Positions 9,178-18,339 of a stretch of DNA of 64,000 bases are shown in pieces. Each line of letters starts with the position of its first letter. Positions within the stretch are counted from its first letter, which is position 1. A model generated the notes under the pieces. It had not been told where the DNA came from and did no database searches. It saw nothing but the letters and a program-made list of their open reading frames with translations. The stretch spans positions 233,558-297,557 of the forward strand of contig NZ_FZOJ01000003.1 in NCBI RefSeq assembly GCF_900188145.1. Reading direction: 5' to 3'. A program made the position numbers and the translations under genes. This DNA comes from Anaerovirgula multivorans (GTDB lineage: Bacteria > Bacillota > Clostridia > Peptostreptococcales > Natronincolaceae).

Positions 9178-9996
9178 TTATACCTCCTTTGGATCTAATA
9201 CGTCTCTTAAACTATCTCCCAGCATATTAAAAGAAGATACAAGTATTAATATAGCAAATCCTGGGGCAAGCATTTGTTTTGGGTGAGAAGTAATAACATT
9301 TTTCGCTTCACTTAGCATAGCTCCCCATTCTGCAGTTGGTGCTTGAACCCCAAGTCCAAGGAAGGAAAGGGTAGAAATACTTAGAATAACCCAACCCATA
9401 TCCAAAGTAGCCAATACAATAACCTCCGATAAGATATTGGGAAGCATATGTCTAGTAATAATAAATCCCTTGCTTGCACCTATGGCTTTAGAATATAGAA
9501 TATAATTTCTATCGTTGTATTTAATTACACTGGATCTAATCATTCTAGCGTACCAGGCCCACTTGATGGCGATACTTGCTATGATGACATTACGTATCCC
9601 AACCCCCATCATACCCACCACTGCAAGGATCATTACCTGACTTGGAAAGGATAGCATCACATCCACAATCCGCATAATAGCTTCATCAACTATCCCTCTA
9701 GTATATCCTGCTGTAACTCCAACAATTGTTCCAAGAATAATTGTACATAGCATTGTAAACATGGATAAAAATATAGTAGGTCGTATACCATAGATTAACC
9801 TTGATAATATACAACGACCAAGATGATCAGTTCCCAAAGGAAACTCCTGGCTTCTTTGGGCATATTTTTGGGTAATACTGGTTTTATTTGGATCGTTAGG
9901 TGCTATCTCCTCTGCAAAAATTCCTATCAGCATGGTAGATAAGATAATTATTAAAGTTATCAGTGCAATTTTATCCCTCATTAATTTCTTTATCAC
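9178..9996 (-). CDS. nikC: Nickel-type ABC transporter permease (NikC), system 1
   Basis: A 272-residue inner-membrane permease of the DppC/NikC class with an N-terminal helix (IALITLIIILSTMLIGI) and a five-helix BPD_transp_1 core. The coupling-loop region is YSKAIGASKGFIITRHMLPN, the EAA motif that docks on the ATPases. FPLGTDHLGRCILSRLIYG is the typical subfamily N-terminal motif. Starts with GTG. Two bases separate it from nikB. Confidence 0.87.
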   Translation of the reverse strand: MIKKLMRDKIALITLIIILSTMLIGIFAEEIAPNDPNKTSITQKYAQRSQEFPLGTDHLGRCILSRLIYGIRPTIFLSMFTMLCTIILGTIVGVTAGYTRGIVDEAIMRIVDVMLSFPSQVMILAVVGMMGVGIRNVIIASIAIKWAWYARMIRSSVIKYNDRNYILYSKAIGASKGFIITRHMLPNILSEVIVLATLDMGWVILSISTLSFLGLGVQAPTAEWGAMLSEAKNVITSHPKQMLAPGFAILILVSSFNMLGDSLRDVLDPKEV

Positions 9997-9998
9997 AA

Positions 9999-10934
9999 TT
10001 ACATCACCTCGTGTAGTCTTGGATCTAACTTATGATGTATAATATCCACAATAAGATTGCAGAAAATGAAAAGTATACCCATCATAAGGATATAGGCTTG
10101 AATCACTGGATAATCCCTGTTAAAAATTGAAGAAATACATAGTCTGCCTACCCCTGGCCAGGAAAAGATATTCTCTATTACAACTGTTCCAGAAACCAGC
10201 TGAACGACACTCATTCCTAATGCAGTTATAGAGGATTGAAGGGAATTCCTAAGGACATGTTTTAATATGATTTTTCTCTCCTTAAGCCCTCTGACCTTTG
10301 CATAAAAAACATAATTCTCTGTCATGTTTTCTAACATGTTGTTTCTTATCAATCTAACATAGGTAGAAATATAGGTAAGACTTAATGCAATAGCCGGTAG
10401 AATAATGGCTCCTTCCTCTTTATTCCCCCCTGTTGGTAATACCTCTAATTTTACTGCAAATAACCATATCAGCAGTATTCCTATCCAATAATTGGGCATA
10501 GCTGTGCCAATAAAAATTAACAATCGTACAATTCTATCAAAAATACTGTCTTTAAATACAGCACAAAGCACCCCGATAGGAATGCTGACAAAGATTACAA
10601 TGAATAAAGAAACAGTAGCAAGCTCTAAAGTAGCAGGTAAACTCCTGGAAATTTCACCTATCACTGTTCTATTTTTATTCACATAAGAATTCCCAAAGTC
10701 AAGACGGAGAACATTCCTCAACCAATCAAAATATCTCTGAAAATAGGGTTTGTTCAATCCTAATTCTTCCCTCATACCCTCTATCGCTTCCTCTGTAGGT
10801 ATAATATCATTTACCCTTAAAGCCACTTCAGCGGGTTCAGCCGGGATAAGGTTAATGAGAACAAAAGCAATAAAAGATACTGCCAACATCATAGGTAGGA
10901 CTATCAGAATTCTTTTTATAATATATTTCCCCAT
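9999..10934 (-). CDS. nikB: Nickel-type ABC transporter permease (NikB), system 1
   Basis: A 311-residue permease of the DppB/NikB class: an N-terminal helix (IIKRILIVLPMMLAVSFIAF), then a periplasmic segment with the family motif RYFDWLRNVLRLDFGNSY, and five more helices with an EAA loop (YAKVRGLKERKIILKHVLRN). The start at 10934 (MGKYIIKR) follows AAGGAGGTAGTC; the longer upstream frame lacks a site. It forms a heterodimer with NikC. Confidence 0.87.
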   Translation of the reverse strand: MGKYIIKRILIVLPMMLAVSFIAFVLINLIPAEPAEVALRVNDIIPTEEAIEGMREELGLNKPYFQRYFDWLRNVLRLDFGNSYVNKNRTVIGEISRSLPATLELATVSLFIVIFVSIPIGVLCAVFKDSIFDRIVRLLIFIGTAMPNYWIGILLIWLFAVKLEVLPTGGNKEEGAIILPAIALSLTYISTYVRLIRNNMLENMTENYVFYAKVRGLKERKIILKHVLRNSLQSSITALGMSVVQLVSGTVVIENIFSWPGVGRLCISSIFNRDYPVIQAYILMMGILFIFCNLIVDIIHHKLDPRLHEVM

Positions 10935-11015
10935 GACTACCTCCTTAATAATTTTTAAGCGTAGAAACTGGTCATAGATAATTTTCTCTATGACCAATTC
11001 TGTAGGATTCATTTT

Positions 11016-12653
11016 TTATTTGATGTACATTTTATCAAGAGGTACTTCATATTGCGAAGGATTGAAGGTTACATTTTTTACTTTTTCATTATATATTGCT
11101 CTATTTCTTTCAAAAGTCAATGGAACATAGATAGCTTCTTCATGTAAATAGGTAAGAATATAATCATAGTACGCTTGTCTTTGAATTTCATCTGTACTTA
11201 TAAAGGCCTTTAAGATTGTATCATGGAGTTTCTTGACTTCCTTAAGACCCTGCTGAGCTGCATAATCACCATAAACAGCAGGCATTCTCATACCTCCAAG
11301 AAAGGAATGAGGATCATAAGGGGTTCCCCATGATATGTTGAAGGTAATACTAAAATCTCCAGCCTTCATTCTATCTCGGTAGGATTGCTCCTCTTCACCA
11401 GTAATCGTAAGCTTAAGACCGATCTCCATCATTTCACCTTGTAAATATTCAGATATTGTTTTCTCTGTTACACTATCAGCATTATAATGCATTTGAACAT
11501 CTAAAGGCATGCCATCTTTTTCACGTATACCTGTAGTTTCATTCATTTTCCAGCCAGCTTCCTCCAAAAGGCTATTTGCTTTATCTAAAGAATAAATATA
11601 GTCCTCCAAATCCACATCACAATAGGGAACAGTCCTTGCAAGCAGCCTATTGGCAGGTGTTTCTAGTCCATTAAAGATTCCTTCGGATATTTCCTCTTTA
11701 TTTATTGCTGCATTAATCGCCTGTCTTACATTTACATCCGATAAAATTTCATCGGTTGAATTCATAATAAGCATTCTCGTAGCTAAAGGATTTGATAAGC
11801 TTGCTGCAAAGCCCTCCTTTTGAGAAAACTCAAGATAGGTTTCTGCGTCAATCATGTTTGTACCAAATATGATATCAATCTCGCCCTTTTCTAGAGCAAG
11901 TGCTCTTATTTGGTTGTCTGGGATTACCTTAGCAATAATTCTACTAATTTCTGGTTTTTCACCCCAATAGGTTGGGTTCACATCAAATATGGCATATTGA
12001 TCAATATGATTTTCTGTAAGTACATATTTTCCTGTGCCTATAAGTCCATCTACGCCATCCTTAGTGGTTCCATTAATAAAACAATTAGGAGATATAAATC
12101 TAAAGGGTCTAGTTACTGCCAATTCTGTTAGTAGCGGATAATAAGGTTCTTTTAATTTCATTTCGAAGGTATACTCATCAATAGCACTAAAACTATCTAA
12201 TAATCGAATGCTTTCAAGCCATCCATGTCTATCATAGTTATCATAAACAGCCTGCATATTAGCTTCTACTGCATGTGCATCAAATTTGTGTCCATCTGAA
12301 AAAGTTACCCCCTGTCTTATATGAAAGGTATAAGTCCGTCCATCATCAGATATATCCCAATCCTTAGCAAGCCAAGGCTGAATGCCTTCATCTGTAATCA
12401 TTACAAGCCCTTCAAACAATAAATTTTGTGCAAAAAGCTCTCCACCGTAAATATGAGGGTTGAGGTCCCGTATATCTCTAAAATTAACATAGATTAATTC
12501 ATCTGTATTAATCTCCTTTGGACCGTTGTTTCCATTGCCGTTGATATCACTAGAAGAAGTTTCTCCTTTGCCACCTGAAGAACAACCAACAAGCAGACTT
12601 ATGAGCAATATACCCATAACAAGTAATTTACTAATTTTATTTTTAAATAACAT
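11016..12653 (-). CDS. nikA: NikA-type metal-binding lipoprotein, system 1
   Basis: A 545-residue extracytoplasmic solute-binding lipoprotein: a signal peptide with lipobox LLVGC (Cys24), then a Ser/Gly/Asn linker and an SBP_bac_5 domain. It resembles E. coli NikA throughout: RDLNPHIYGG, ELAVTRPFRFISP, NPTYWGEKP, and SWGTPYDPHSF near 441-451. His449 in that last motif aligns, from memory, with the E. coli NikA His that contacts chelated Ni. The ligand is therefore probably a nickel (or other metal) chelate rather than peptide. It is the first gene of the operon, behind a promoter with a Fur-like box. Confidence 0.87.
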   Translation of the reverse strand: MLFKNKISKLLVMGILLISLLVGCSSGGKGETSSSDINGNGNNGPKEINTDELIYVNFRDIRDLNPHIYGGELFAQNLLFEGLVMITDEGIQPWLAKDWDISDDGRTYTFHIRQGVTFSDGHKFDAHAVEANMQAVYDNYDRHGWLESIRLLDSFSAIDEYTFEMKLKEPYYPLLTELAVTRPFRFISPNCFINGTTKDGVDGLIGTGKYVLTENHIDQYAIFDVNPTYWGEKPEISRIIAKVIPDNQIRALALEKGEIDIIFGTNMIDAETYLEFSQKEGFAASLSNPLATRMLIMNSTDEILSDVNVRQAINAAINKEEISEGIFNGLETPANRLLARTVPYCDVDLEDYIYSLDKANSLLEEAGWKMNETTGIREKDGMPLDVQMHYNADSVTEKTISEYLQGEMMEIGLKLTITGEEEQSYRDRMKAGDFSITFNISWGTPYDPHSFLGGMRMPAVYGDYAAQQGLKEVKKLHDTILKAFISTDEIQRQAYYDYILTYLHEEAIYVPLTFERNRAIYNEKVKNVTFNPSQYEVPLDKMYIK

Positions 12654-12723
12654 TCAAAATACTCCCCCTCTTATGTAATGTAGCCTATCCACTTAAACCA
12701 TCATAATACTTCGAGGTCTAAAT

Positions 12724-12771
12724 GATAATAATAATCATATTCATTATATGAAAAATTCTAATTGCTGTCTA
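12724..12771 (-). promoter_or_regulatory. nik system 1 promoter with Fur-like box
   Basis: On the minus strand TAGACA (12766-12771) and TATAAT (12743-12748) are 17 bases apart. Directly downstream, 12724-12742 reads GATAATAATAATCATATTC on the plus strand, matching the classic 19-bp Fur box at 16 of 19 positions. A repressor there would cover the transcription start, about 70-80 bases before nikA. A Fur-family sensor (Fur, Zur, Nur) is inferred; I do not see the NikR operator pattern. Confidence 0.65.
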
Positions 12772-12914
12772 TACACAATTGAGATATTTTTTGTACATTT
12801 AGGTGATTTTTTATAAAAAAAGCAAAATACTCGCTTCCTCTTAGCATTTGATACTAGATGAGAGGAATTGAGGATGCTTGGCTTGGCTACACTTCCATAT
12901 AAAATTATCTTTAT

Positions 12915-13670
12915 CTATGCTTCAAAAGCTATCACAGAGGATAATAGTTTCTTAGCATATTCATTTTCAGTTCTTGCTAGTTCTGTAACAGGCAGTCTTT
13001 CTTCTATCTTACCTTTATATAAAAACAATACCTTATCACATAAACTGGCCACAGCCTGAAGATCATGTGCTATAAACAAATAGGTAAGATTTAAATCAGT
13101 TTTAAGCTCTTTTAATAACTCTAATATTTGGGCTTGTATGGAAACATCTAGAGAGCTTATAGCTTCATCCAAAATAACAAATCTTGGCTTGGTAGAAATT
13201 GCTCTAGCAATACACACCCTCTGTAATTGTCCTCCACTTAGTTCATGGGGGTATCTAGTCAAAAGCTGTGATGACAAACTTACTCTATCTAACAGCTGCA
13301 TTGCTTTGGTTTTTATATGCGCTTGCTTGCCTTTTAGCATTATAGGCTCTGTAATAACTTGTTCTACAGTAAATCGTGGATTTACAGATGAAGTATAGTC
13401 TTGAAACACTACACTTATTTGGCCTTGGTTTTTCTTTTTCCATACTTGTATACTTTCATCCTCTAAAGTAATCAGCCCTTTATCTGGTTTCTCTAAATCC
13501 ATAATCAGTCTAGACAACGTACTTTTGCCACTGCCGCTTTCTCCAATCAAACCAACGCACTCACCTTCTTCAATTCCAAAACTAATTCCAGAAAGAACGT
13601 GTATTTGATCTCTTCTAAATAGGCTTCCTGACTTTGAATAACTCTTATATACATCCTGCACTTTTAACAT
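12915..13670 (-). CDS. nikE: Nik-type ABC transporter ATPase (NikE), system 2
   Basis: A 251-residue ATPase with GESGSGKST Walker A, signature LSGGQLQR, Walker B VILDEAISSLD and switch FIAHDL. It is a close paralogue of the system 1 NikE, including VVFQDYTSSVNPR versus VVFQDYGSSANPR. The ATG at 13670 (MLKVQD) is preferred because the upstream TTG touches the GGGAGGAGG site. It overlaps nikD by 26 bases and is the last gene of the riboswitch-led operon. Confidence 0.87.
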   Translation of the reverse strand: MLKVQDVYKSYSKSGSLFRRDQIHVLSGISFGIEEGECVGLIGESGSGKSTLSRLIMDLEKPDKGLITLEDESIQVWKKKNQGQISVVFQDYTSSVNPRFTVEQVITEPIMLKGKQAHIKTKAMQLLDRVSLSSQLLTRYPHELSGGQLQRVCIARAISTKPRFVILDEAISSLDVSIQAQILELLKELKTDLNLTYLFIAHDLQAVASLCDKVLFLYKGKIEERLPVTELARTENEYAKKLLSSVIAFEA

Positions 13671-14490
13671 CGATAACTTCAACCTCCTCCCTATTCATAA
13701 TTTTGTGAAAAGGTTGTGAAAGTGCAATACGGGTTTCTACTAAATAACGGGTATAATCATTTTTAGGCTCTCTAAAAATCTGATTTGCATTTCCATACTC
13801 TACACAAGCACCACCCTTCATCACCAATACCTTTTGTGCTAACCGCTGCACAACACCTAAATCATGGGATATAAATAAAATAGCAGTACTGGTTATACGT
13901 TGTAATCGTTCAAACTGTTCTACCACATCACGCTGGTTAATGGAGTCTAGAGCAGTGGTAGGCTCATCAGCTATAATAATATCTGGCTTCATAGCCATAG
14001 CAATAGCAATCATACACCTTTGGAGCATGCCACCTGATAGCTGATGAGGATATTTTTTTAGTACATCTTTTGCATCATAAATACTCATCTTATTCATGGC
14101 TTCTATTCCCATTGCCTTTGCATCCTTCTTTGACACCTTCAAATTTTCACAAAGAGTCTCTTCTATTTGATAGCCTATCGTATAAAGAGGATCAAAAGCT
14201 GTCATTGCATCCTGTAGAATCATTGAAATGTTTTTACCTCTGATCTTTCGCATGACACCAAAATCATTTTTTTTGATTTCTTTTCCATGAAGGAAAACAG
14301 TTCCCGTTACTTCCAGCCAAGGATTGGTCAAATTTAATATGGCCTTGCAGGTCATAGACTTACCACTACCGCTTTCCCCTACAATGGCAAGACAGCTATT
14401 GGGTTCAAGAGAAAAGTTCAGATTGTGAAGGATTCTTTCCCCATTACGCAAATCAACTACAGATAGATTCTCCACTTTCAGCAAACTCAT
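13645..14490 (-). CDS. nikD: Nik-type ABC transporter ATPase (NikD), system 2
   Basis: A 281-residue ATPase: Walker A GESGSGKSM, Q-loop MILQDAMTAFDPLYTI, signature LSGGMLQR, Walker B IIIADEPTTALD and FISHDL. It is paralogous to the NikD of system 1 and shares its PLYTI/PLYPI insert. AGGAGGGTGA precedes the ATG, which lies inside the end of nikC (38-base overlap). It supplies ATP hydrolysis for import, with NikE. Confidence 0.87.
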   Translation of the reverse strand: MSLLKVENLSVVDLRNGERILHNLNFSLEPNSCLAIVGESGSGKSMTCKAILNLTNPWLEVTGTVFLHGKEIKKNDFGVMRKIRGKNISMILQDAMTAFDPLYTIGYQIEETLCENLKVSKKDAKAMGIEAMNKMSIYDAKDVLKKYPHQLSGGMLQRCMIAIAMAMKPDIIIADEPTTALDSINQRDVVEQFERLQRITSTAILFISHDLGVVQRLAQKVLVMKGGACVEYGNANQIFREPKNDYTRYLVETRIALSQPFHKIMNREEVEVIDVKSAGCI

Positions 14491-15331
14491 TGTTTTTCAC
14501 CCTCCTATCCATATGTTTAGGATCCATAATATCCCTCACTTTATCTCCAATAAAATTAAAAGCAGCCACCACTGCTAATATAGCGATACCAGGAGGAAGC
14601 ATTTTTGTGGGATGCGTAATCATAATGTTTTTGGCCTCGTTCAACATCATGCCCCATTCTGGAGTTGGTGCCTGCACCCCTAGCCCTAAGAAAGATAGTG
14701 CAGAAACACTCAATATAACTGCTCCTGTATCTAAAGAGGCTAATACCACGATTTCACCTAGAGCCCCCGGTAACAAATGGTTTTTCATAATATGAAAGGG
14801 ACTACTACCCACTACCTTAGCAAAACAAATATAGTTTTTATCCATATACTGTACCACAATAGATCTTATCATCCGAGTATACCAAGCCCACTTGGCAATA
14901 ATATTGGCTATAATGATATTACCAAGTCCAGGCCCTAGCATTCCTACGATGGCCAGTATCATCACTTCACTAGGAAAAGATAGCATCACATCACATAAAC
15001 GCATGATGATCTCATCTATCCACCCTCGAAAGTACCCTGCCACAAACCCCAGTATTGTTCCAATAGAAATAGTCATCAGCATCGTCCAAATAGACATCAA
15101 CACTGTAGTACGTATCCCATAGAGTAGCCGAGAGAAAATGCATCTCCCAAGCTGATCTGTACCAAAGGGATATTGTAGACTGATACCAGAAAGCTTTTCC
15201 CTAATATTTGTTTCCACAGGATCATTGGGGGCAACCACTGGTGCTATAACCCCCAACAGAATAATCGTCACAAGGAAAAACAAACATGCCCCCGCAAGCT
15301 TATCAGATTTGATTTTTTTCAAAATATGCAT
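14453..15331 (-). CDS. nikC: Nik-type ABC transporter permease (NikC), system 2
   Basis: A 292-residue permease with the DppC/NikC layout: first helix LAGACLFFLVTIILLGVIAP, then YPFGTDQLGRCIFSRLLYG and an EAA loop FAKVVGSSPFHIMKNHLLPG. The C-terminal tail is about 20 residues longer than the system 1 protein and hydrophilic, because the frame runs into nikD. AAGGAGG lies ahead of the ATG. It is one base from nikB. Confidence 0.86.
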   Translation of the reverse strand: MHILKKIKSDKLAGACLFFLVTIILLGVIAPVVAPNDPVETNIREKLSGISLQYPFGTDQLGRCIFSRLLYGIRTTVLMSIWTMLMTISIGTILGFVAGYFRGWIDEIIMRLCDVMLSFPSEVMILAIVGMLGPGLGNIIIANIIAKWAWYTRMIRSIVVQYMDKNYICFAKVVGSSPFHIMKNHLLPGALGEIVVLASLDTGAVILSVSALSFLGLGVQAPTPEWGMMLNEAKNIMITHPTKMLPPGIAILAVVAAFNFIGDKVRDIMDPKHMDRRVKNNEFAESGESICS

Positions 15332-15332
15332 A

Positions 15333-16262
15333 CTATGTTGTCCTCCTTATCCTAGGGTCTAGGGATGCACTGATGATATCCACGATTAGATTACATACCA
15401 CAAATAATAGCGCCATCATAACAATATAGGCTTGAATAATGGGATAATCTCGATTAAATATAGCACTGACACACAATCTTCCAATTCCTGGCCACGCAAA
15501 AATATTTTCTACAATTACAGTTCCAGCTATAAGTTTAGGAATGGACATTCCTAGTGCCGTAATAGAGGATTGGATTGAATTTCTAAATATATGTTTCGTG
15601 ACAGTCCAATTCTTCAAACCCCTTACACGGGTATACAGTACATAATTCTCATTTTTATTTTGTACCATGTTATTTCGAATCAATCGCGTATAGATGGAAA
15701 TGTAGCTTAAGGATAATGTAGCTGCCGGCAAAATCACTGAGCTAAAACCACTCATTCCACTGGTAGGGAACATGTCCAATTTTACAGCAAACAGCCACAT
15801 CAGCAGTAGCCCCACCCAGAAGTTAGGCATTGCCGTCCCAACAAATATGATTCCTCGTATTGTTTTATCTCCTATAGAGTCTTCAAATATAGCGCATAAA
15901 ATCCCTGCCACAATACTAATTCCCAAAATCATCATAAGTGCTATTGCTGCCAAATATAGTGTAGCTGGTAATGCGCTTAGCATTTCATCTGAAACTGACT
16001 TGTTATTTATATAACTATTTCCAAAGTCAAAGCGTAGACTATTTCCTAACCAAATAATATACCTCTCAAAAAAAGGTTTGTCTAACCCTAATTCTTCTCG
16101 CATAGCGGCTACCGCTTCATCGGTAGGGGTAATTTCATTGACCCTTAGGGCAACTTCTGCCGGATCACTGGTGTTTAAATTAATTAGCAAAAACGAAATG
16201 AAGGTTATTCCTATTAATATCGGTATAATAAATAATATTCGACGAATTATATAATTTCTCAT
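15333..16262 (-). CDS. nikB: Nik-type ABC transporter permease (NikB), system 2
   Basis: A 309-residue permease, paralogous along its length to system 1 NikB (RILFIIPILIGITFISF helix; ELGLDKPFFERYIIWLGNSL; coupling loop YTRVRGLKNWTVTKHIFRN). It starts at ATG behind an AGGGGGGGAA site. It is separated from nikA by 82 bases that contain a stable hairpin, a common way to lower permease expression relative to the binding protein. Confidence 0.87.
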   Translation of the reverse strand: MRNYIIRRILFIIPILIGITFISFLLINLNTSDPAEVALRVNEITPTDEAVAAMREELGLDKPFFERYIIWLGNSLRFDFGNSYINNKSVSDEMLSALPATLYLAAIALMMILGISIVAGILCAIFEDSIGDKTIRGIIFVGTAMPNFWVGLLLMWLFAVKLDMFPTSGMSGFSSVILPAATLSLSYISIYTRLIRNNMVQNKNENYVLYTRVRGLKNWTVTKHIFRNSIQSSITALGMSIPKLIAGTVIVENIFAWPGIGRLCVSAIFNRDYPIIQAYIVMMALLFVVCNLIVDIISASLDPRIRRTT

Positions 16263-16307
16263 TGATTCCCCCCCTTACTAATTCAGATCTAAACATCATC
16301 TTTTATA

Positions 16308-16336
16308 TAGGATTCCCTACTTAGTAAGGAATCCTA
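16308..16336 (-). terminator. Hairpin between nikA and nikB of system 2
   Basis: A 9-bp perfect stem, TAGGATTCC and complement, 8 bases after the nikA stop, with no long T run. It probably acts as a partial terminator or mRNA-end stabiliser, setting the ratio of binding protein to membrane subunits. Confidence 0.45.
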
Positions 16337-16344
16337 CATTAGCA

Positions 16345-17946
16345 TTATTGCTGAAAATACATGTTTTCAAAAGGTATCTCATATTGCGATACATTAAAGC
16401 CAACACCTCTTAAAGAGGGTCCATATACCGCTTTTGTTCTAGAATAAGTTAGTGGTATGTATGCACTAGCATCGTGAATATAGGTTAATATCTCATTGTA
16501 CATTTCTTGTCGTCTATTTTCGTCGGTTTCGATCATAACATTTCCAATCATTTCATCTAGCCATGTCTTTTTTTCTAGTCCTACTTGAGCCTGATAGTCA
16601 CCATGGGCTGGGATTCTCCATGAGGATACGTAGGATTGAGGATCGTAGGGAGTACCCCAAGATAAAGAGTATTGAAGGTCAAACTCTCCTGTTTTTTGTC
16701 GATCTAAGAAGGCTTGTTTTTCTTCACCAACTATGTTCAAGCTTACACCTGCATTTTTAAAATTATCTTGCATATATTCACTAATCGTACGTTCTTGACT
16801 ATTATCGGAATTGTAATAAATAGTGATTTCCATTTTAGCACCATCCTTGTACCGATAACCATCATTACCTAAAGTCCAACCGGCTGCATCCAAAAGTTTT
16901 GATGCCTTATCTATATCATAGGATCTTTTTTCCAAGTCTACATTACAATAGGGAACAGTAGGAGACAGTAAGGTATCTGCTACAGATTCCGAACCATTAA
17001 GTATACCCTCAGCGATGGCTTCTTTATCTATGGCGTATTGCAAGGCTTCTCTTACCTTGATATCTCCTGTAATCTGTTTGTTAGAATTTAATAGGATGGC
17101 CCTAGAAGCTATCGGCTCACTCATTACAGTGACATATTCCCCCCTATCTTCTAAAGCCTTAAAAGAATCTAAATCAATCATGTCCCCATCAGCTCCAAAT
17201 AATAGGTCGATTTCTCCCTTTTCAAGGGCAAGAAGTATGGTCTGATGATCCGGCATAACTTGCCATTTAACGGCACTAAGCTTTGCTTTTTCACCCCAGT
17301 AGGATTCATTGGCAGTAAATATTGCATACTGATTTTCTTTATGCTCGCTAAGCACCCAAGGACCTGTGCCAATGTAACCATTTACACCGTCTTTGGTGTT
17401 GCCATCAATAAAAGAGTTAGGAGATATAAATCTAAAGGGTCTCGTTAATGCCAATTCACTGAGGGTAGGATAATAAGGGTTTTTTAGTACCAAATCAATA
17501 GTAAACTCATCAACAATATCTACATGGTCTATTTGGTTTACTAGCTCTAGCCAGGCATGTCTTTCAAAATTATTCATGACGGCATCGATATTCATCTTAG
17601 CTGCTGCTGCAGTAAACACCTCTCCATCAGTAAATTTGACATCTTTCCTCAATTTGAAGGTATAGGTCTTCCCATCCTCTGATATCTCCCAATTTTCAGC
17701 TAACCAAGGTTTTACCCCATCTTCTGTATTAATAACTAAGGATTCAAAAACCATATTTTGTGCTGCCATTTCTCCAGAGTAGGCATGGGGGTTAATGTCT
17801 CTTATATCCTTTGTACTGGCGTATACCAATTGTGTTTTTTCTCCATTCATCTCTCCACTTGTTTCTGTTGTTGATGTGCTACAGCCTACTATAGAGAAAC
17901 TTAATGCTAAAACCAATATCATGACTATTATTTTGTTGTATTTCAT
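16345..17946 (-). CDS. nikA: NikA-type binding lipoprotein, system 2 (probable cobalt)
   Basis: A 533-residue solute-binding lipoprotein with lipobox SIVGC (Cys22) and the same SBP_bac_5 NikA features as system 1 (RDINPHAYSG, ELALTRPFRFISP, SYWGEK). The metal-site motif reads SWGTPYDPQSY, so Gln437 stands where system 1 has His449. It is the first gene after a cobalamin riboswitch, which in other bacteria governs cobalt or corrinoid uptake and B12 synthesis. Cobalt chelate is therefore the most likely cargo (inference); a corrinoid precursor or nickel cannot be excluded. TAGGAGGAG precedes the ATG. Confidence 0.85.
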   Translation of the reverse strand: MKYNKIIVMILVLALSFSIVGCSTSTTETSGEMNGEKTQLVYASTKDIRDINPHAYSGEMAAQNMVFESLVINTEDGVKPWLAENWEISEDGKTYTFKLRKDVKFTDGEVFTAAAAKMNIDAVMNNFERHAWLELVNQIDHVDIVDEFTIDLVLKNPYYPTLSELALTRPFRFISPNSFIDGNTKDGVNGYIGTGPWVLSEHKENQYAIFTANESYWGEKAKLSAVKWQVMPDHQTILLALEKGEIDLLFGADGDMIDLDSFKALEDRGEYVTVMSEPIASRAILLNSNKQITGDIKVREALQYAIDKEAIAEGILNGSESVADTLLSPTVPYCNVDLEKRSYDIDKASKLLDAAGWTLGNDGYRYKDGAKMEITIYYNSDNSQERTISEYMQDNFKNAGVSLNIVGEEKQAFLDRQKTGEFDLQYSLSWGTPYDPQSYVSSWRIPAHGDYQAQVGLEKKTWLDEMIGNVMIETDENRRQEMYNEILTYIHDASAYIPLTYSRTKAVYGPSLRGVGFNVSQYEIPFENMYFQQ

Positions 17947-18043
17947 TGCTTTTTCTCCTCCTAATTTTTAATAAATCTAATATTATAATCCCTATCAACT
18001 AAAGATTTCACCAGTAAAATTGCTATTATTCTCAAATTTCTGC

Positions 18044-18077
18044 AACAAAAAAATCTCCTTAACTACATAAGGAGATT
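18044..18077 (-). terminator. Expression-platform terminator of the B12 riboswitch
   Basis: On the minus strand a perfect 10-bp stem (AATCTCCTTA and complement, 6-base loop) is followed immediately by a run of seven or more Ts, about 100 bases before nikA. Its position between aptamer and gene makes it the OFF structure for B12-bound leader RNA. Confidence 0.8.
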
Positions 18078-18139
18078 ATTGGTAAAATAACCTGTATTTT
18101 ATCAAAACATACCCCCTATCCTCCGTAGAGTTATGATTT

Positions 18140-18325
18140 ATAGTAATAGGCAGGTCTTCTGACTCAAGTATCATCACAGTGCAAAGCCTTCCCATATCAA
18201 CAGTGGCATATTTTGCACTACTACTCTTTTACAGCGGCGGGACCGTACAGGATTTACACCTGTTTCCCTTTTAATCGAAGGCCAACTTCCTTGATCCTTC
18301 AAACCTATTATCTTAGAATATTAGA
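18140..18325 (-). ncRNA. Cobalamin riboswitch
   Basis: Read on the minus strand, all conserved B12-element blocks are present in order: ATAGGTTTGAAGGATCAAGG start, GGGAAACAGGTGTAAATCC, CGGTCCCGCCGCTGTAA, GCCACTG, ATATGGGAAGGC, GTGATGATAC and the terminal AGTCAGAAGACCTGCCTAT. It lies between a consensus promoter and an intrinsic terminator, upstream of the nik system 2 operon. It should repress the importer when adenosylcobalamin or another corrinoid is abundant. Confidence 0.95.
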
Positions 18326-18339
18326 TTTTTAACAATCTA

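Noticed and set aside
12720..12745. NikR operator before nikA of system 1
   Set aside because: No GTATGA-N16-TCATAC pair; the site fits a Fur box much better.
17178..17448. Overlapping short ORFs inside nikA of system 2
   Set aside because: Shadows of a strongly conserved SBP_bac_5 frame.
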